Shown: positions 34,785-46,574, counted from the stretch's first letter. The stretch is DNA of 64,000 nucleotides from Micromussa lordhowensis (GCA_964020085.1 OZ026604.1:29951618-30015617), one strand, 5' to 3'. Translations and numbers: made by a program. Notes: generated by a model from the sequence alone, not told the origin.

Positions 34785-36200
34785 TTGTTTAGAATGCGTG
34801 TACCTTAGTGCCAACCGTTTTCCTACGACATGGGAAAACGGAATTCAAACTTCCAGTTTCGTTTTTCGTTTACCTACGCCATCGGAAAACGGAATTCGAG
34901 ATTCTATTTTCGTTTTCCGTTTTCCTACTACATTGAAAATGGATTCCCGCATTTTTTACAGCAGAATTCTAATTGTCATTTCCTTTATTCGTCTTTCGTT
35001 TTTGTAAGATATTGAAAACTGGAATTTGAACTTCTATTTTCGGTTTTCGTTTCTGCGTTTTTTGTCACTTTCGTATTTTACTTGTACCGGAAGAATGCTG
35101 GCTCTTCCTGTCGCTAGCAATAGACCTGGAGACCACATCCTTGTTGAAGTCTTTGTCCGCCGGTTTCTTATTGAGGAAAATAATAGTTATGAAGACCTTC
35201 TTGAGGTAATCAAGAACCGTTACGCGAATTTAAGGGCTGCACAGTAGTTTGCTAAGTGTAAAAGTGTTTTTCAGTTGTCATGGTATCAAGAAGAGAAGGT
35301 CAGTTGCGGATGGAACTTTCGATACCCGGTCAGTGTAAAATTCAAGGAGGACTGCGGACTGCAAACTGGGGTAAAATGCAGACAGTAGACTTTTAACTGA
35401 GTCGTGTTACTGTTTCTGTCATTGAGAGCTAACCGTAGACAGGCAAACCGGGGGTTATTTAGGCTAACCTGAGTGATATTCATGCTAGCCGGAGCTTTGC
35501 AAACTTTCATTACGATTTGCCAAAATAACCATGCTTCCAGTTAGAAATTGATGATGGCCATCGTCGATATATACTTCAAAAGTCTGTAATCTATACAGTC
35601 TGCATTTTACCTCCGGGCTCCAGTCCGCAGACTGCGTTTTACACTGATTGGTCGATATCGAAGCACAAGATGCATTATTGGAGGTTCGACTGTATGTTCC
35701 AAATCAATCGTGACAAGCCTTTGTACTGAAACGTTTTGACTTTATAGTAGGAGCTAAATAGCAATTTAATTCCGTGATTTGTGATAGCATACACATAATT
35801 TTATTTCCCTGCAGATTAACTAAAAACGAGCTTTGCGGGCCCGAAAAGTGTTTGGGGCGTTCGAGAAACAGGCCTCAGATAACATACAAAAGTGACGAAA
35901 ACACAGTAACGAAAATTGAAAATCGAAGTTCAATTTCCGTTTTTCAATATCTTACAAAACGAAAGACGAAACAAGGAAATGACACTGAATTAGAATTCTG
36001 TTGCCCAAAATTGCAGGAAAACGAAAAGCGAAAATAGAAGTTGCAATTCCATTTTCAATGTGGTAGGAAAACCGAAAACGAAAATGGAATCTCCAATTCC
36101 GTTTTCCGATGGGTAAACGAAAAACGAAACTGGAAGTTTGAATTCCGTTTTCCCACATCCTAGAAAAACGGTTGGCACTGAGGTACACGCATTTTTAGCC
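34785..36200. repeat. Large inverted-repeat element, arms of about 300 bp
   Basis: Arms 34785-35085 and 35885-36200 are diverged inverted copies. Shared blocks include aatgcgtgtacct, cagtgccaaccgtttt-like sequence and ggaaaacggaattcaaactt. Within each arm, units with ggaaaacggaattc and attttcgttttc are themselves reiterated. The 0.8 kb centre has no recognisable gene. Confidence 0.8.
35834..35878. repeat. Fragment of the ggggcccgtttctcg MITE family
   Basis: Contains gcgggcccgaaaagtgtttg and cgttcgagaaacaggcc, matching one end of the MITE at 11933-12162. It abuts the right arm of the large inverted repeat. Confidence 0.55.
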
Positions 36201-37068
36201 CATGTCGCTCTTTCGGAGTCATGTCCCCAGAAAGGCATACGGTTTTCCAAGAATCCCAGTCCAGTGGATTACGGGACTCTTTCGCACATTAGCTGCACGT
36301 GAATTTTTTTAGTCATCATCAACAGACTCAGCCAGCTGAAAGCCACCACACCAGTGGGGTTAAAGACGATTTCCAGTCCGTACTGCGCACTCTCGAGAGT
36401 TTGTTTGTGTTTTTTGTTTTGCTTCAGGTAAGACACCACAAAATGTAAATCTTTTGCAACTACTTACAAGAGGTAAAAGCAACCGCTATTGTGGATGCAA
36501 AGCGGTCAAAGCTTTATGCTTCGTTCTTTCTCATATCACTTGATGAAACAAATGCGCAGCTGTAGAAATCAATGAAGCTGTTGGAAAAAGAATTTGAAAG
36601 GCCTCAAAGACGAGGTGTGTGATTCGTAAACGAATAACATCGATTCTCATTCCATCAAGCGGGAACTGACAATGTGTAAAAACATAAGAGAGCTGAGCCT
36701 GCAGAGTACGAACCGCAAGTCATCTTTAAGTAATAGAATACTAACTATGTAAAATTTCCTACATGCGCTCGGCTCCCATTAGAGACGTGAAACAAAACAG
36801 TTTTTTATTGAGGTATTCCAGTTGAACTATGCGGGGAAAGTCTCTCTTTTAATATTATCTTATGTTATCAGTCAGTCTGAGAAAAACACTAAAGCTTTCT
36901 CGGAATTTCTAGTTCTTTTTTCAGTCAGACAGTCAACGATAATCTGGTTGTTTACCATTAAGCCAAAAATTCCTGATTTTTCGGTCAGAATGTAAATGGT
37001 AAGGAAATTTTGCCTCGAGAGACCATTTGCACTGATATATCAATTCCGATATATTAAAATTCAGTCTA

Positions 37069-37160
37069 AAACAATAGGCTTCAGTACGAGGCTCTGGGGA
37101 ATAACTACAGAGTTTGTGGGGTTTATTCCCCAGAGCCTCGTGCTGAGGTCTATTGTGTTG
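37069..37160. repeat. Palindrome with a loop of about 20 bp
   Basis: Arms acaataggcttcagtacgag with imperfect complement, then gctctggggaataa and ttattccccagagc. MITE-like hairpin. Confidence 0.75.
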
Positions 37161-37374
37161 AAAATTCCAGCTTCCATCTTATGAATTATGATCAGATAGA
37201 ACCTAGTTTCCCACAAACTTGCCACAAGGAACGTTTTCTTACTACTGATTTGCACAAAGCATTGACGAACCGGTTTCTCCGCGTAAATGGTAAACGACCT
37301 CTGATCTTTTCGATGAGCAGCAGATATCTTGTTTTACGCTGCCAAGTCTTGGTTCAGTCGCCGAAAAGATAATA

Positions 37375-37739
37375 GGGACCTTAAGCAAACCACGACGGCA
37401 ACGGCAACGAGAACGCCACAAAGCAAAAGGTTTAATGAGCAGAACAATAGCTGTGCACGTGCGTTATAATTCTTTGTACATTTCTTCGCCGTCCTCTGCA
37501 AAACAACAACGTGAAATGACCAAGTTCTGGGTATTTTGGAGAACGTGAGCGACGGCGGCTTATTTTTCGTATTTTCATTTGGAATTGAACGCTGGCATAA
37601 CATATTAAGCTTGAGCAAGTTCTGAGACCGATAGACGCACTGAGCAGATCTAGGCATCTGCGAAATTCGACGGTAAAATATAAATTCATTTTTTCTAAGC
37701 GTTGTCCTTGGAGTCGCCGTCGTCATTACTTAAGGTCCC
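37375..37739. mobile_element. MITE with 5-bp target duplication
   Basis: A 365-bp element with ends gggaccttaag and cttaaggtccc, subterminal cgacggcaacgg versus ccgtcgtc. It is flanked on both sides by taata (37370-37374 and 37740-37744). No coding capacity; short open frames inside are not protein-like. Confidence 0.78.
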
Positions 37740-37768
37740 TAATATTACAGGGGCTGGAGTTTTGGTGA

Positions 37769-38108
37769 GCTTACCCACTCTTGCTAAATGTAAAATCTGT
37801 ATTCGATCTGTTGCCAGGCACTCCAGAAAGCTGGCTTTCGCGAATCACAGTGGCCGCAAACAATGGTATTCGATTATGCCAGTAGTACAGTATACCTGCT
37901 GTGCGGCCTTGGCATAAATACGCCAAATTTCGTTCAGCCAGAGGATTGTTAACATGTCCAAAAAATTTCAGACCAAACTGCAGGTGCTCAGTTATTTTCA
38001 AGCTATCTTTTGGTTTTCCGTGAACGTCACAAGCTCCCAAGAACAAGCACTCACATCCAGATATCCCCGATGAATTGCACCTGTAATGTCGCGTAACCTG
38101 AAACAGTA
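37769..38108 (-). pseudogene. ENDOD1-like endonuclease fragment (second piece)
   Basis: The minus strand reads ...HYRCNSSGISGCECLFLGAC, then FGHVNNPLAERNLAYLC and TVIRESQLSGVPGNR, closely matching residues 24-127 of the intact gene at 54518-55624. It stops in a TAA that overlaps a donor-like gtaagc. The nuclease core (RGH region) is absent. The matching signal-peptide piece is at 40860-40926, separated by tandem repeats. Confidence 0.78.
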
Positions 38109-38740
38109 CAAGTCCGCAGGGCGGATTACAACTCCCCGGGGCGGAGTACAAGTCCCCAGGGCGGAGTACAAGGCCCCGGGGCGGAGTACAAGTCCCCGGG
38201 GCGGAGTACAAGTCCCCGGGGCGGAGTACAAGAGCCCGGGGCGGAATACAAGTCCTCGGGGGAGAGTACAAGTTCCCGGGCCGATGAACAAGACCCCGGG
38301 CGGAGTACAAGTCCCTGGGGCGGAGTACAAGTCCCCGGGGCGGAGTACAAGTCCCCAGGGCGGAGTACAAGTCCCTGGGGCGGAGTACAAGTCCCCGGGG
38401 CGGAGTACAAGTCCCCGGGGCGGAGTACAAGGCCCAGGGGCGGAGTACAAGTGCACGGGGCGGAATACAAGTCCTCGGGGGAGAGTACAAGTTCCCGGGG
38501 CGATGTACAAGTTCCCTCGGCGGAGTACAAGTCCCTGGGGCGGAGTACAAGTCCCTGGGGCGGAGTTCAAGTCCCTGGGGCGAAGTACATGTCCCTGGGG
38601 CGGAGTACAAGTCCCTGGGGCGGAGTTCAAGTCCCTGGGGCGGAGTACAAGTCCCTGGGGCGGAGTACAAGTCCCTGGGGCGGAGTACAAGTCCCTGGGG
38701 CGGAGTACAAGTCCCTGGGGCGGAGTACAAGTTACTCGCT
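38108..38740. repeat. 20-bp minisatellite, about 31 copies
   Basis: Unit cggagtacaagtccctgggg and variants (ccccgggg, cccaggg). Copies near 38520-38735 are almost identical; those at 38100-38480 are more varied. Because 20 is not a multiple of three, each frame encodes a 20-residue period, which explains the several long artificial open frames here. Confidence 0.95.
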
Positions 38741-38799
38741 CATTACTCGCTAATTTCAATTAATGATTTTAGAAAGTGAATGGAAAAGGTCGATCACCA

Positions 38800-40860
38800 A
38801 ACGTGCATTTTCTGCCACTTTGCAAACGGGGCACCAAGGGAAACTTTAAAAAAAGTAGGTCGAATTTAAGGGTTAAAAAAAACGACAGCGCAAATCGCGT
38901 CAACTCCTATCTAGCTTGCACTCAAAGTGCAATCACATTTTGCTGCAAACGGCAGCTTCAAAAGTGCCCGCAATACCGAATTATGACAAATTTAGCCAGG
39001 ACACCTAAAACGCGCATTTTGTGAGATTTTGCAAGGGGGGACCAAGGGAAACTTCTTAGAAAAGTAGGCCGAATTTTGGGGCTTAAAAAACACAACGGCG
39101 CAAATCTCGTCATCTGCTAATTAGTATGCACTTAAATCGCAATCACAGGAAAACATTTTGCTTGAAACGGCAGCTCGAAAGCTGCCCACAAAGCCGAGTT
39201 GCGACAAACTGCCAAGGAGACCTAAAACGCGCATTTTCTGAGATTTTGCAAAGGGAGGACCAAGGGAAACTTCTCAAAAAAGTAGGCCCAATTGAGAGGC
39301 TTAAAAAACACGACGTCAAAAATCGGGTCATCTCCTTTTTAGTATGCACTTAAAGTGAATCACAGGAAAACATTTTGCTGCAATCGCAGCTCGCCAAGTG
39401 CCCGCATAGCCGAGTTATGACAAATTTGGCAAGGACACCTAAAACGCGCATTTTGTGAGGTTTTGCAAAGGGGGGACCAAGGAAAACTTATCAAAAAAGT
39501 AGGCCGAATTTAGGGGCTTTAAAAACACGATCGAGCAAACCCCGTCATCTCCTAATTAGTATGCAATTAAAGTGCAATCACAGGAGAACATTTTGCTACA
39601 AACTGCAGCCCTAAACCTGCCCGCAAAGCCAAGTTGTGACAAATTTGGCAAGGACACCTAAAACCCGCATTTTCTGAAGTTTTGGAAAGGGGGGACCAAG
39701 GAAAACTTCTCAAAAAGTAGGCCGGATTTAGGGACATAAAAACACGACGGCGCAAGTCGCGTCATCTCCTGAATATTACTCACCGAAAGTGCAATGACTG
39801 GAAAACGTTTTGCTGCAAACGGCAGTTCCAAAAGTGCCCGCAAAGCCGTGTTATGACAAATTTGGCAAGGACAAATAAACGCGCATTTTCTGAGATTCCT
39901 CAAAGGGAAGACCAAGGGAAATTTCTCAAAAAAGTAGGCCGAATTTAGCAGCTAAAAAACCACGACGGCGCAAATTGCCTCATCTCCTAATTAGTATGCA
40001 CTCGAAGTGCAATCACAGGAAAACATTTTGCTGCAAACAGCAGCTCCAAAACTGCCCGCAAAGCCAAGATATCAACAATTTGCCAAGGACCCCTAAAACG
40101 CGCGTTTTCTGAGATTTTGCAAAGGGGGGACCAAGGGAAACTTCTCCAAAAATTAGGCCGAATTTAGGGGCTTAAAAACCACAACAGCGCAAATCGCGTC
40201 ATCTCCTAAATAGTATGTACTAAATATGCAATCACAGGAAAACATTTTGCTGCAAACGGCAGCTCCAAAAGTGCCCACAAAGCCGAGTTATGACAAATTT
40301 GACAAGGACACCTAAAACGCGCGTTGTCTGAGATTTTCCAAAGGGGGGACCAAGGGAAACTTCTCTTAAAAGTAGGGCGAGTTTAGGGGCTAAAAAACAC
40401 GACGGCGCAAATCACGTCATTTTTCATTAGTACGCTCTTAAAGTGCAATGGCAGGAAAACATTTTGCTGCAAAAGGCAACTCCAAAAGTGCTCGCAAAGC
40501 CGAGTTATGACGAATTTGGCAAGTACACCTTAAACGCGCATTTTCTGAGATTTTGCAAAGGGGCGACCGAGGAAAACTTCCAAAAAAAGTAGGCCAAATT
40601 TAGGGGCTGAAATAACACGACGGCTTTATTGCGTCATCTCCTAATTAGTATGCACTTAAAGTGCAATCATAGGAAAACACTTTGCTGCAAACGGCAGCTC
40701 CAAAACTGCCCGTAAAGGCAAAGTATGACAAATTTGGCAAAGACACCTGAAACGCTTATTTTCTGAGATTTTGCAAAGGGGGCACCAAGGAAAACTTCTC
40801 AAAAAGGTAGGCCGAATTTAAGGTTTTAAAAACAACTCGGTGCAAATCGCGTAAACTCCT
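38800..40860. repeat. 217-bp satellite, about ten tandem copies
   Basis: The anchor accaagggaaactt recurs at about 38833, 39041, 39259, 39476, 39694, 39911, 40130, 40349, 40566 and 40782, giving spacings of 208-219 bp. Other constant blocks are aagtaggccgaattta, aaaacattttgctgcaaac and aaaacgcgcattttctgaga. No coding sequence. Confidence 0.93.
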
Positions 40861-40926
40861 AGACAGCGCTAGGGCAAAAAACAGGCCTGTGAATCTGGCC
40901 ATGACTACACTGAATTGATCATGAAC
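40860..40926 (-). pseudogene. ENDOD1-like endonuclease fragment (signal-peptide piece)
   Basis: On the minus strand an ATG at 40902 opens MARFTGLFFALALS, matching the signal peptide MARFTCLFFVLALS of the intact gene. About 25 bp upstream also match (gttcatgatcaattca). The homology breaks at ctgtct, and the rest of the gene resumes 2.75 kb away at 38108. Confidence 0.75.
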
Positions 40927-40929
40927 GGT

Positions 40930-41675
40930 GATCCAGACAGATTCTGGATCACTGCCTTGTCATGCCCCGAAGATTGCGCACGCCGAATTAAGCCCAAAAT
41001 CGCCAAATACATGTATATTCGGTATTCAATCGTAAAATTATGCAGATGATGATGATCCTAAACATGAACTGCTAACTAACAAAATCGTGAGTTGAATATA
41101 CCATTTTGCCTGAATGAAATGACCGCGATATGAACGGTCCACTTCAGCCGGCGGTGTAGGTTAAGAATTTGAAGTTTAAAATTGGTAGACGTACACCAAA
41201 CAGTTGTTCACCAATCTGGAGTGCCCTTTCGGGACCGTTCAACTGTCTGGTGGTGTTCCGCATTTTTTTTCCCTTTTAATCCTACTTCAAACTTCCTAAA
41301 ATTTCAGTTTAATTCATGTTCACTCCCCCACCCCTAATTTATTTTTTACACTCCGCACTAGCTCCGCGCACTCCCCGTTTTCGGAACAGCCTGACATGCT
41401 CCGAGGATTGCGTGCAATACCCTCAATGAAACCAAAACTAACACGCCGCCACGCCTTCTCTTCCTGTTGTTCAGCCGTTAAGTGACGCGAAAATTTTAAT
41501 GGCGAAGAGCCAAAGCAAGGGCAGTACTAAAAGTGGAAAGATCAGAAGTATTTAACCTAACTCAAAACCTCAGTACGTTTTCGATTTTTTTCTTTAAATA
41601 TGAAGATTCAGAAATTTCTCAAATTAAACAAAGGAGGGATTTCCGTCTTCGCTTATCACAGTGAAAAAAGCATTA
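40930..41675. other. Unassigned stretch between endonuclease fragment and MULE
   Basis: No convincing reading frame or repeat. Short g/c-rich segments (cttcagccggcggtg) and a c-rich run near 41325-41335 are the only notable composition changes. Confidence 0.4.
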
Positions 41676-42329
41676 CTCCAAAAGGGCATACTCTAAAACC
41701 TGGACTGGACCCTGGACTGGACTCTGGACTCTGGACTCTGGACTCCAGAGTAATAAAATTTTAAAAAAATAATAAAAATGAAAAATAAAATGAAACATAG
41801 GAAAAAAATTAAAAATAAACTAAAATAAAAAATAAAATAAAAAACAGAGCTTTTGCCTCATGTCACGTGACCCTTAATCTTTTCATCTGAAAACATTTTC
41901 GGTCATTTTCAGTAGTCATCCATAATCGGAAATTATCTTCAGGTGATAGGAAAAAAATATTCGGTACATGACTACCAAAAAAGGCATATGCTTAACAGTT
42001 AACAAGTACCAGTTGTCCATTCAACACCTCATTTAATATATCTGGTGAAACCACAGGCGGCCCAAGCTCTCGTTGTGAGGAGTTATTATTATTTTTTTTA
42101 TCTTTATGCGAACGTTCCGTGACATAGTTACCGCCGTCGTCTACTGTTACATAACGACCGAGTTTCATTACGCGAAACGTGACTCTGGCCTTTAGCATTT
42201 GAAGGGGTTATGTTACAACGGTTTGAATTTACAAAGGTTTGTATGGGAAAAAACGCTAACATAAATTTTAGCCGAAATTGATATTTTTGCAATAAAAATG
42301 ACATACCAGCAACCAACCAGCAGTTGAGG

Positions 42330-43849
42330 GACATTGAGCGATTTTGCACAAACCCGGCAAAATTCAGTGTACTTGGAGTTGATGCAACGTTCAACTTCGG
42401 TAAATATTATGCTACCATGACAACTTATCGTCACTTGCTCCTCAGGACTAAGGAGGATACCCATCCAGTCCGCATCGGCCCGATCCTTCTCTACCACTAA
42501 AAGGAGCCAGGCAGCTATTACGAGTTGTCATCTACGATGATTAAACTCCACGGTCCAACGCAAAACGTTCTCGTGTACGGAACCGACGGCGAAAAGGCGT
42601 TAGCTGAAGGATTTGGAAGGCCTCTGCCTTATGCGTTACACCTGTTGTGTGACATTCACATGAAAGACAATATTTCTTCCAAATTGGCTCAGCTGGGAAT
42701 ACCAGCAGAAATATCTCAAGAATTTAGAACAGATATTTTCGGAAAAACTATTGGCATCAATAAGCAACCCGGATTAATAGATTGTTTGACACCTGACGAC
42801 TTCGATGAAAAGCTCCTGGCATTGACTGGGGAGTGGAAGAGTCGCCATCCTCAAGGCGAACGTTTCTTGAACTATTTCATGAAGTACAAGGCTGAACCGA
42901 TAAAAAAGACCATGACGGCAGATATTCGTTCAATGTCCGGCCTTGGATTTCCACCAGGTGTCTACGACCAAAACGGGAACGAATGTATGAACGCGGTCTT
43001 ACAAAGAGAAAAAGCCACCACTGGAAAGAAGCGACTGTCCTTACCTGGCTGTGTTCGTCTACTTAAAAAAACAGTACAACGACAGAGAACGGAGGAGGAA
43101 CTGGCCTTGCTTGGCATTGGAGATTTAAAACTAGATCCAATTTATGTTAACCTTGCGGTTTCTGAGACCGTCTTTTATCGCAAATCACAGGCGCAAAAGC
43201 AAGCTGTACTAAAGAATTCTACAGCGAAGGCGTAAAAGCCCCACAGGAAGTATCAGCAACCGAAGGTGACGATGAAGACGACAAAAGCAATGCATTATCC
43301 ATCACTGCGCAAGAAAGCGGAATTATTCGTGTTCCGTTTGCAGTCTTGACACAAATTTTCCAAAAAGCTGGTGTTCTTATTGGACGCAAAGAAGAAGCCA
43401 TTGTCGCAGCGCCAGGAACGAATGCAGTTCCTGAACATTATGTTGAATCTGAACGAGGCTCTCCCCACGCTGTAAAGACCAAAACGTCCAGCCGTTTGGG
43501 GTCTTACTACGAATGCGACGGTAACTGCATCCACTATGCGGCTTACAACTTGTGCGCACACACCATAGCTGTAGCAGAATTGGAGGACAACACGCAAACA
43601 TTCATCAGCTGGTATAACAGAAACAGAAACCCGCAAGCCTTTCAACGCTTTCCCAAATGGACTTGCCAGCAGGTCGCGGAACCAAGCGAACAAAATCGAC
43701 TCAGGTGCGAAAGGGATCCGTCAATAGCAACAAAAGAGCGAAGACCGTTGTCGAAGGGTACATTGACCACAACAGCGGGCCTGCCGTTGCCACAGCATCC
43801 TTACATTCCAGCGTCTCTCATACTCAGACGGGAACTCAAACGCAGGTGA
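42330..43849 (+). pseudogene. Broken MULE transposase with SWIM zinc finger
   Basis: The frame around 42345-42497 reads [18 protein letters not shown] (first catalytic Asp region) and ends in an in-frame TAA at 42498-42500. The same frame continues from 42501 with LVYGTDGEKALAEGFG and LHLLCDIHMKDN to 43235. A frameshift near 43215-43237 leads to the SWIM part (YYECDGNCIHYAAYNLCAHT at about 43508). A further frame change is likely near 43650. The fold and role (cut-and-paste transposition) follow from the family; at least one nonsense codon and one frameshift are seen. Confidence 0.8.
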
Positions 43850-44328
43850 GCTTCGACTTGTATTTCTCGTTAATGCGGCCACCGCAGTGGTGTCAACTGG
43901 AGCTGACAGCGGCAGTCCGTCTCGCCCACCAAACGATGAAAGAGTACATTTTGGTACCTTGAGAGCTGTTGCTTTTAGCCGGGATCGTGAGATATATTTC
44001 TGGTTATTCACACTAAGCCGGGGATTTACAAGAACCCCAACCCGTCTCTCTCCCCCACCCTCCCCCCGGCCAATAAGGAAGCCCCCAAGGTTGTCGTTCA
44101 ACCTTTATTCAAAAATTTATAGCCCTGCAAAGGGGTTACCATCACGCAAGACGCCTAGATAAGAAGTCGTTTTAAAAGTCATATTAGGACACATAAAAGT
44201 TAATTTATGCATTGAGTAGAAAGCCTTTAGTTTGGTCTACAAGATGACTTTTCACCCACATCCCAATCTCCCTTTCCAGCAAGCTATTAAGCGCCCTTGC
44301 CGTTAGTTAAAAAGGTAGCAAAAATAAT

Positions 44329-44799
44329 TTGAATACCGGTGTAAAGGTCGAACTAATGTTATCTTCTTTAAACAAACAGGTTCCCTCGACAAGTGCAGCT
44401 CAACCAAATGCGTCCGTGGCGGATAAAGCAGCGTTGTCCCCACCAAAAATGCAAGAGGGTGCCTTTCAACTTGGTCTTCTCCAATTTTGCCATCAGTCAG
44501 TTAAAAAATGCTACGGTTGCGGTCAGTTGTTAAAAATGCAACGAGATGGTCAATGGCATATTCCACCAGCCCCGAATGACCTAGTGATAATCACGGCCAT
44601 GAGGAGGTCCTACTGGCAAAACGGTGTTCAGAAGCGGGGTAGCCCGTCAAACGTGTATTTTCATTGCCGCGTGGAATGCGTACGAGCTATGCAAGCAGCT
44701 TTTCTGCCCTTTCTTGTGATAATTCCGACTGTCCTCCGTCCTCACCTGTTGCCAGTGCACAACCAGCACCTGGCTAAAGAATTAGAAGTGTCGATCTAG
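44329..44799 (+). CDS. MULE-associated C-terminal ORF with CYGCG motif
   Basis: 156 codons including FCHQSVKKCYGCGQLL, PPAPNDLVIITAMRRSYW and a terminal region with FHCRVECVRA. It lies inside the MULE, downstream of the SWIM part, and may be the last exon or a separate part of the element's protein. It starts with a non-ATG codon in frame, so it is likely spliced to an upstream exon; caaacag before GTTCCC is a possible acceptor near 44380. Function beyond the element is unknown. Confidence 0.6.
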   Translation: MNTGVKVELMLSSLNKQVPSTSAAQPNASVADKAALSPPKMQEGAFQLGLLQFCHQSVKKCYGCGQLLKMQRDGQWHIPPAPNDLVIITAMRRSYWQNGVQKRGSPSNVYFHCRVECVRAMQAAFLPFLVIIPTVLRPHLLPVHNQHLAKELEVSI

Positions 44800-45093
44800 T
44801 CTAGTCGCGTGAGCGCATGTTTGTGTAAAGGGGGTTAAGGAGGGGAGAGAAAGAGGGCATTAAAACGCTAGTTGGTACTTCTACAGCTGATACCATCAAA
44901 ATTGTTTATTCTTAATTTGAAAATATGGATCTTACAAAGCTCTATAAGTCTAGTCGCGTGAGCGCAAGTTTGTGTTAAGGGGGTTAAGGAGGCTAGAGAA
45001 AGAAGCCACTAGAACGCTAGTTGGTACTTTTATAGCTGATACCATAAAAATTGCTAATTCTTAATTTCAAAATATGACTCTTGCAAAGCTCTA
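44798..45093 (+). repeat. Tandem duplication of about 148 bp inside the MULE
   Basis: Two adjacent copies begin agtctagtcgcgtgagcgc at 44798 and 44946 and share gggggttaaggagg, aacgctagttggtactt and agctgataccat blocks. Confidence 0.88.
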
Positions 45094-46189
45094 AAAGTCT
45101 TTTCTAGGTCGTCATGCTATGCATAATGTCATGAACATTTTTAAATATAATTCTAGAATGATTTGATATTTTATCAGAAGTTGTTGGGGGCGTCGCTTCC
45201 TTCACTCAGACCTTTCTGGCTCACAGCAAACACTACCGAATTCCATTTGCCTTGACAGATGAACACTTTTGGTTGTACGGGCAATACAAATGTCGCGCTT
45301 GTTCTGTGCATGCAGACAAGAGATGGTTACTACAATAACCTCTTAACACCAGAAGGTCAAAAAATAAAAAATACTTTGAAAAAAGTGTGCATGCACCCTC
45401 CTTCCTCCAACCCCCACACCCATCCCCCGCCCCCTCTGTTTTCATCTTATAATGAGGCAAAGAGCCCGTATTATAAACAAAAACCCATGTTTAATTTACA
45501 ACCCAAAATTCGTGCGTGACGTGACATTCCAGAAAATGGCTGTCACGTGACATGTACCTAAAACCCTGTGTTAATTTTTGTTTCAGTTTTATTCTTATTT
45601 ACATTTTAAATAATGTTTTTGATATTTTTCAATCCGGAGTCCAGAGATCTGTTTTTATCTTATAATGAGGCAAAGACTCTGTGTTATCAACAAAAACCTA
45701 TGTCTAGGGGTAGCGTCACGTAACACGAGGCAATAACTCCGTTTTCATTTTTTTATTTTAGTTTATTTTATTTTATTTTTTTATTTTTCATTTTTATTAT
45801 TTTTTTAAAATTTTATTACTCTGGAGTCCAGAGTCCAGAGTCCAGAGTCCAGGGTCCAGTCCAGGTTTTAGACTATGCCCTCCAAAAGAGGCGGCGCGCG
45901 TATTGCTATCAGTTCATTCCGTTTCAATCACGCGATCGGGCTTTTGCGAGCTACAAAACTTATCCGAATTATTAGTTTAAAAATCTTATAGTAAATTAAG
46001 AGTTATTTTTCTTCACATGTCTTATATTATCTTTAAACACATTGTTACATACTTCATGATAATTTACCTTACTTTATATTTTGTCAACTCAATCTATGTA
46101 ATTAGTTAACTTATACTTGCCTTCTTTGTATTATACTTACTTATTTTACTTACTTATTTTACTTTTACTGTAAACTATATTTTTTTACT

Positions 46190-46345
46190 CTGATCGAGGG
46201 AGCCCAATGTCTATAAGACCCATGGTTTCTTTTTGGGCTTCCTCGACACTTTCATTTGATTTTTCTGTAACTCAGTGCACTGTTTTATCATTATTTGTAT
46301 TTTGTGGTAAAGAAATAAATAATAAAAAATAAATAATAAAATAAT
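46190..46345 (+). repeat. Probable LINE 3' tail
   Basis: The sequence gatcgagggagcccaatgtc followed by gggcttcctcgacactttca and a run of aaataaataataaa looks like the 3' end of a LINE copy. No coding part remains upstream. Confidence 0.45.
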
Positions 46346-46574
46346 TGTAGTTCCTGTGCAATCATTAAGCACTTAATCAAGTCAAATGCAAGTTTAAATT
46401 CAAACTTTGTTGAATAAGAAGAGTTCTACCACTATATCGGTGCAGGCAAAATCTACGGAGTGATTTCCGAATATGACTACAACAGAGTGGCAGAGTTAAC
46501 GTTTTTTATCACTCAAGCAAAATTCAGACACAGAGAAAAGACTGCGTGACGAGCCCGTTAGAGGCTAAACAACT

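Larger units (their letters stand above)
41676..45888 (+). mobile_element. MULE-type DNA transposon with 9-bp target duplications
   Basis: The element spans 41685-45879 and is bounded by identical ctccaaaag at 41676-41684 and 45880-45888. Terminal inverted repeats of about 190 bp begin ggcatactctaaaacctgg / ggcatagtctaaaacctgg. They contain several tctggac units and an A/T-rich part. Internally, plus-strand frames encode a DDE-type transposase with a SWIM zinc finger and a separate Cys-containing C-terminal region. Nine-base target duplications and SWIM fingers are characteristic of Mutator-like elements. The transposase frame is broken, so this copy is probably non-autonomous now. Confidence 0.88.

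Noticed and set aside
37771..38763. Several long overlapping open frames on both strands
   Set aside because: They come from the 20-bp minisatellite, which has no stop codons in most frames. Only the part below 38108 on the minus strand matches a real protein.
38800..40860. Possible CRISPR or rRNA-spacer array
   Set aside because: The whole 217-bp unit is repeated; there are no unique spacers and no rRNA-like sequence.
41992..42198. A 68-codon minus-strand frame inside the MULE
   Set aside because: Composition is somewhat protein-like but no motif is recognised and it has no partner exon; not supported as a gene.
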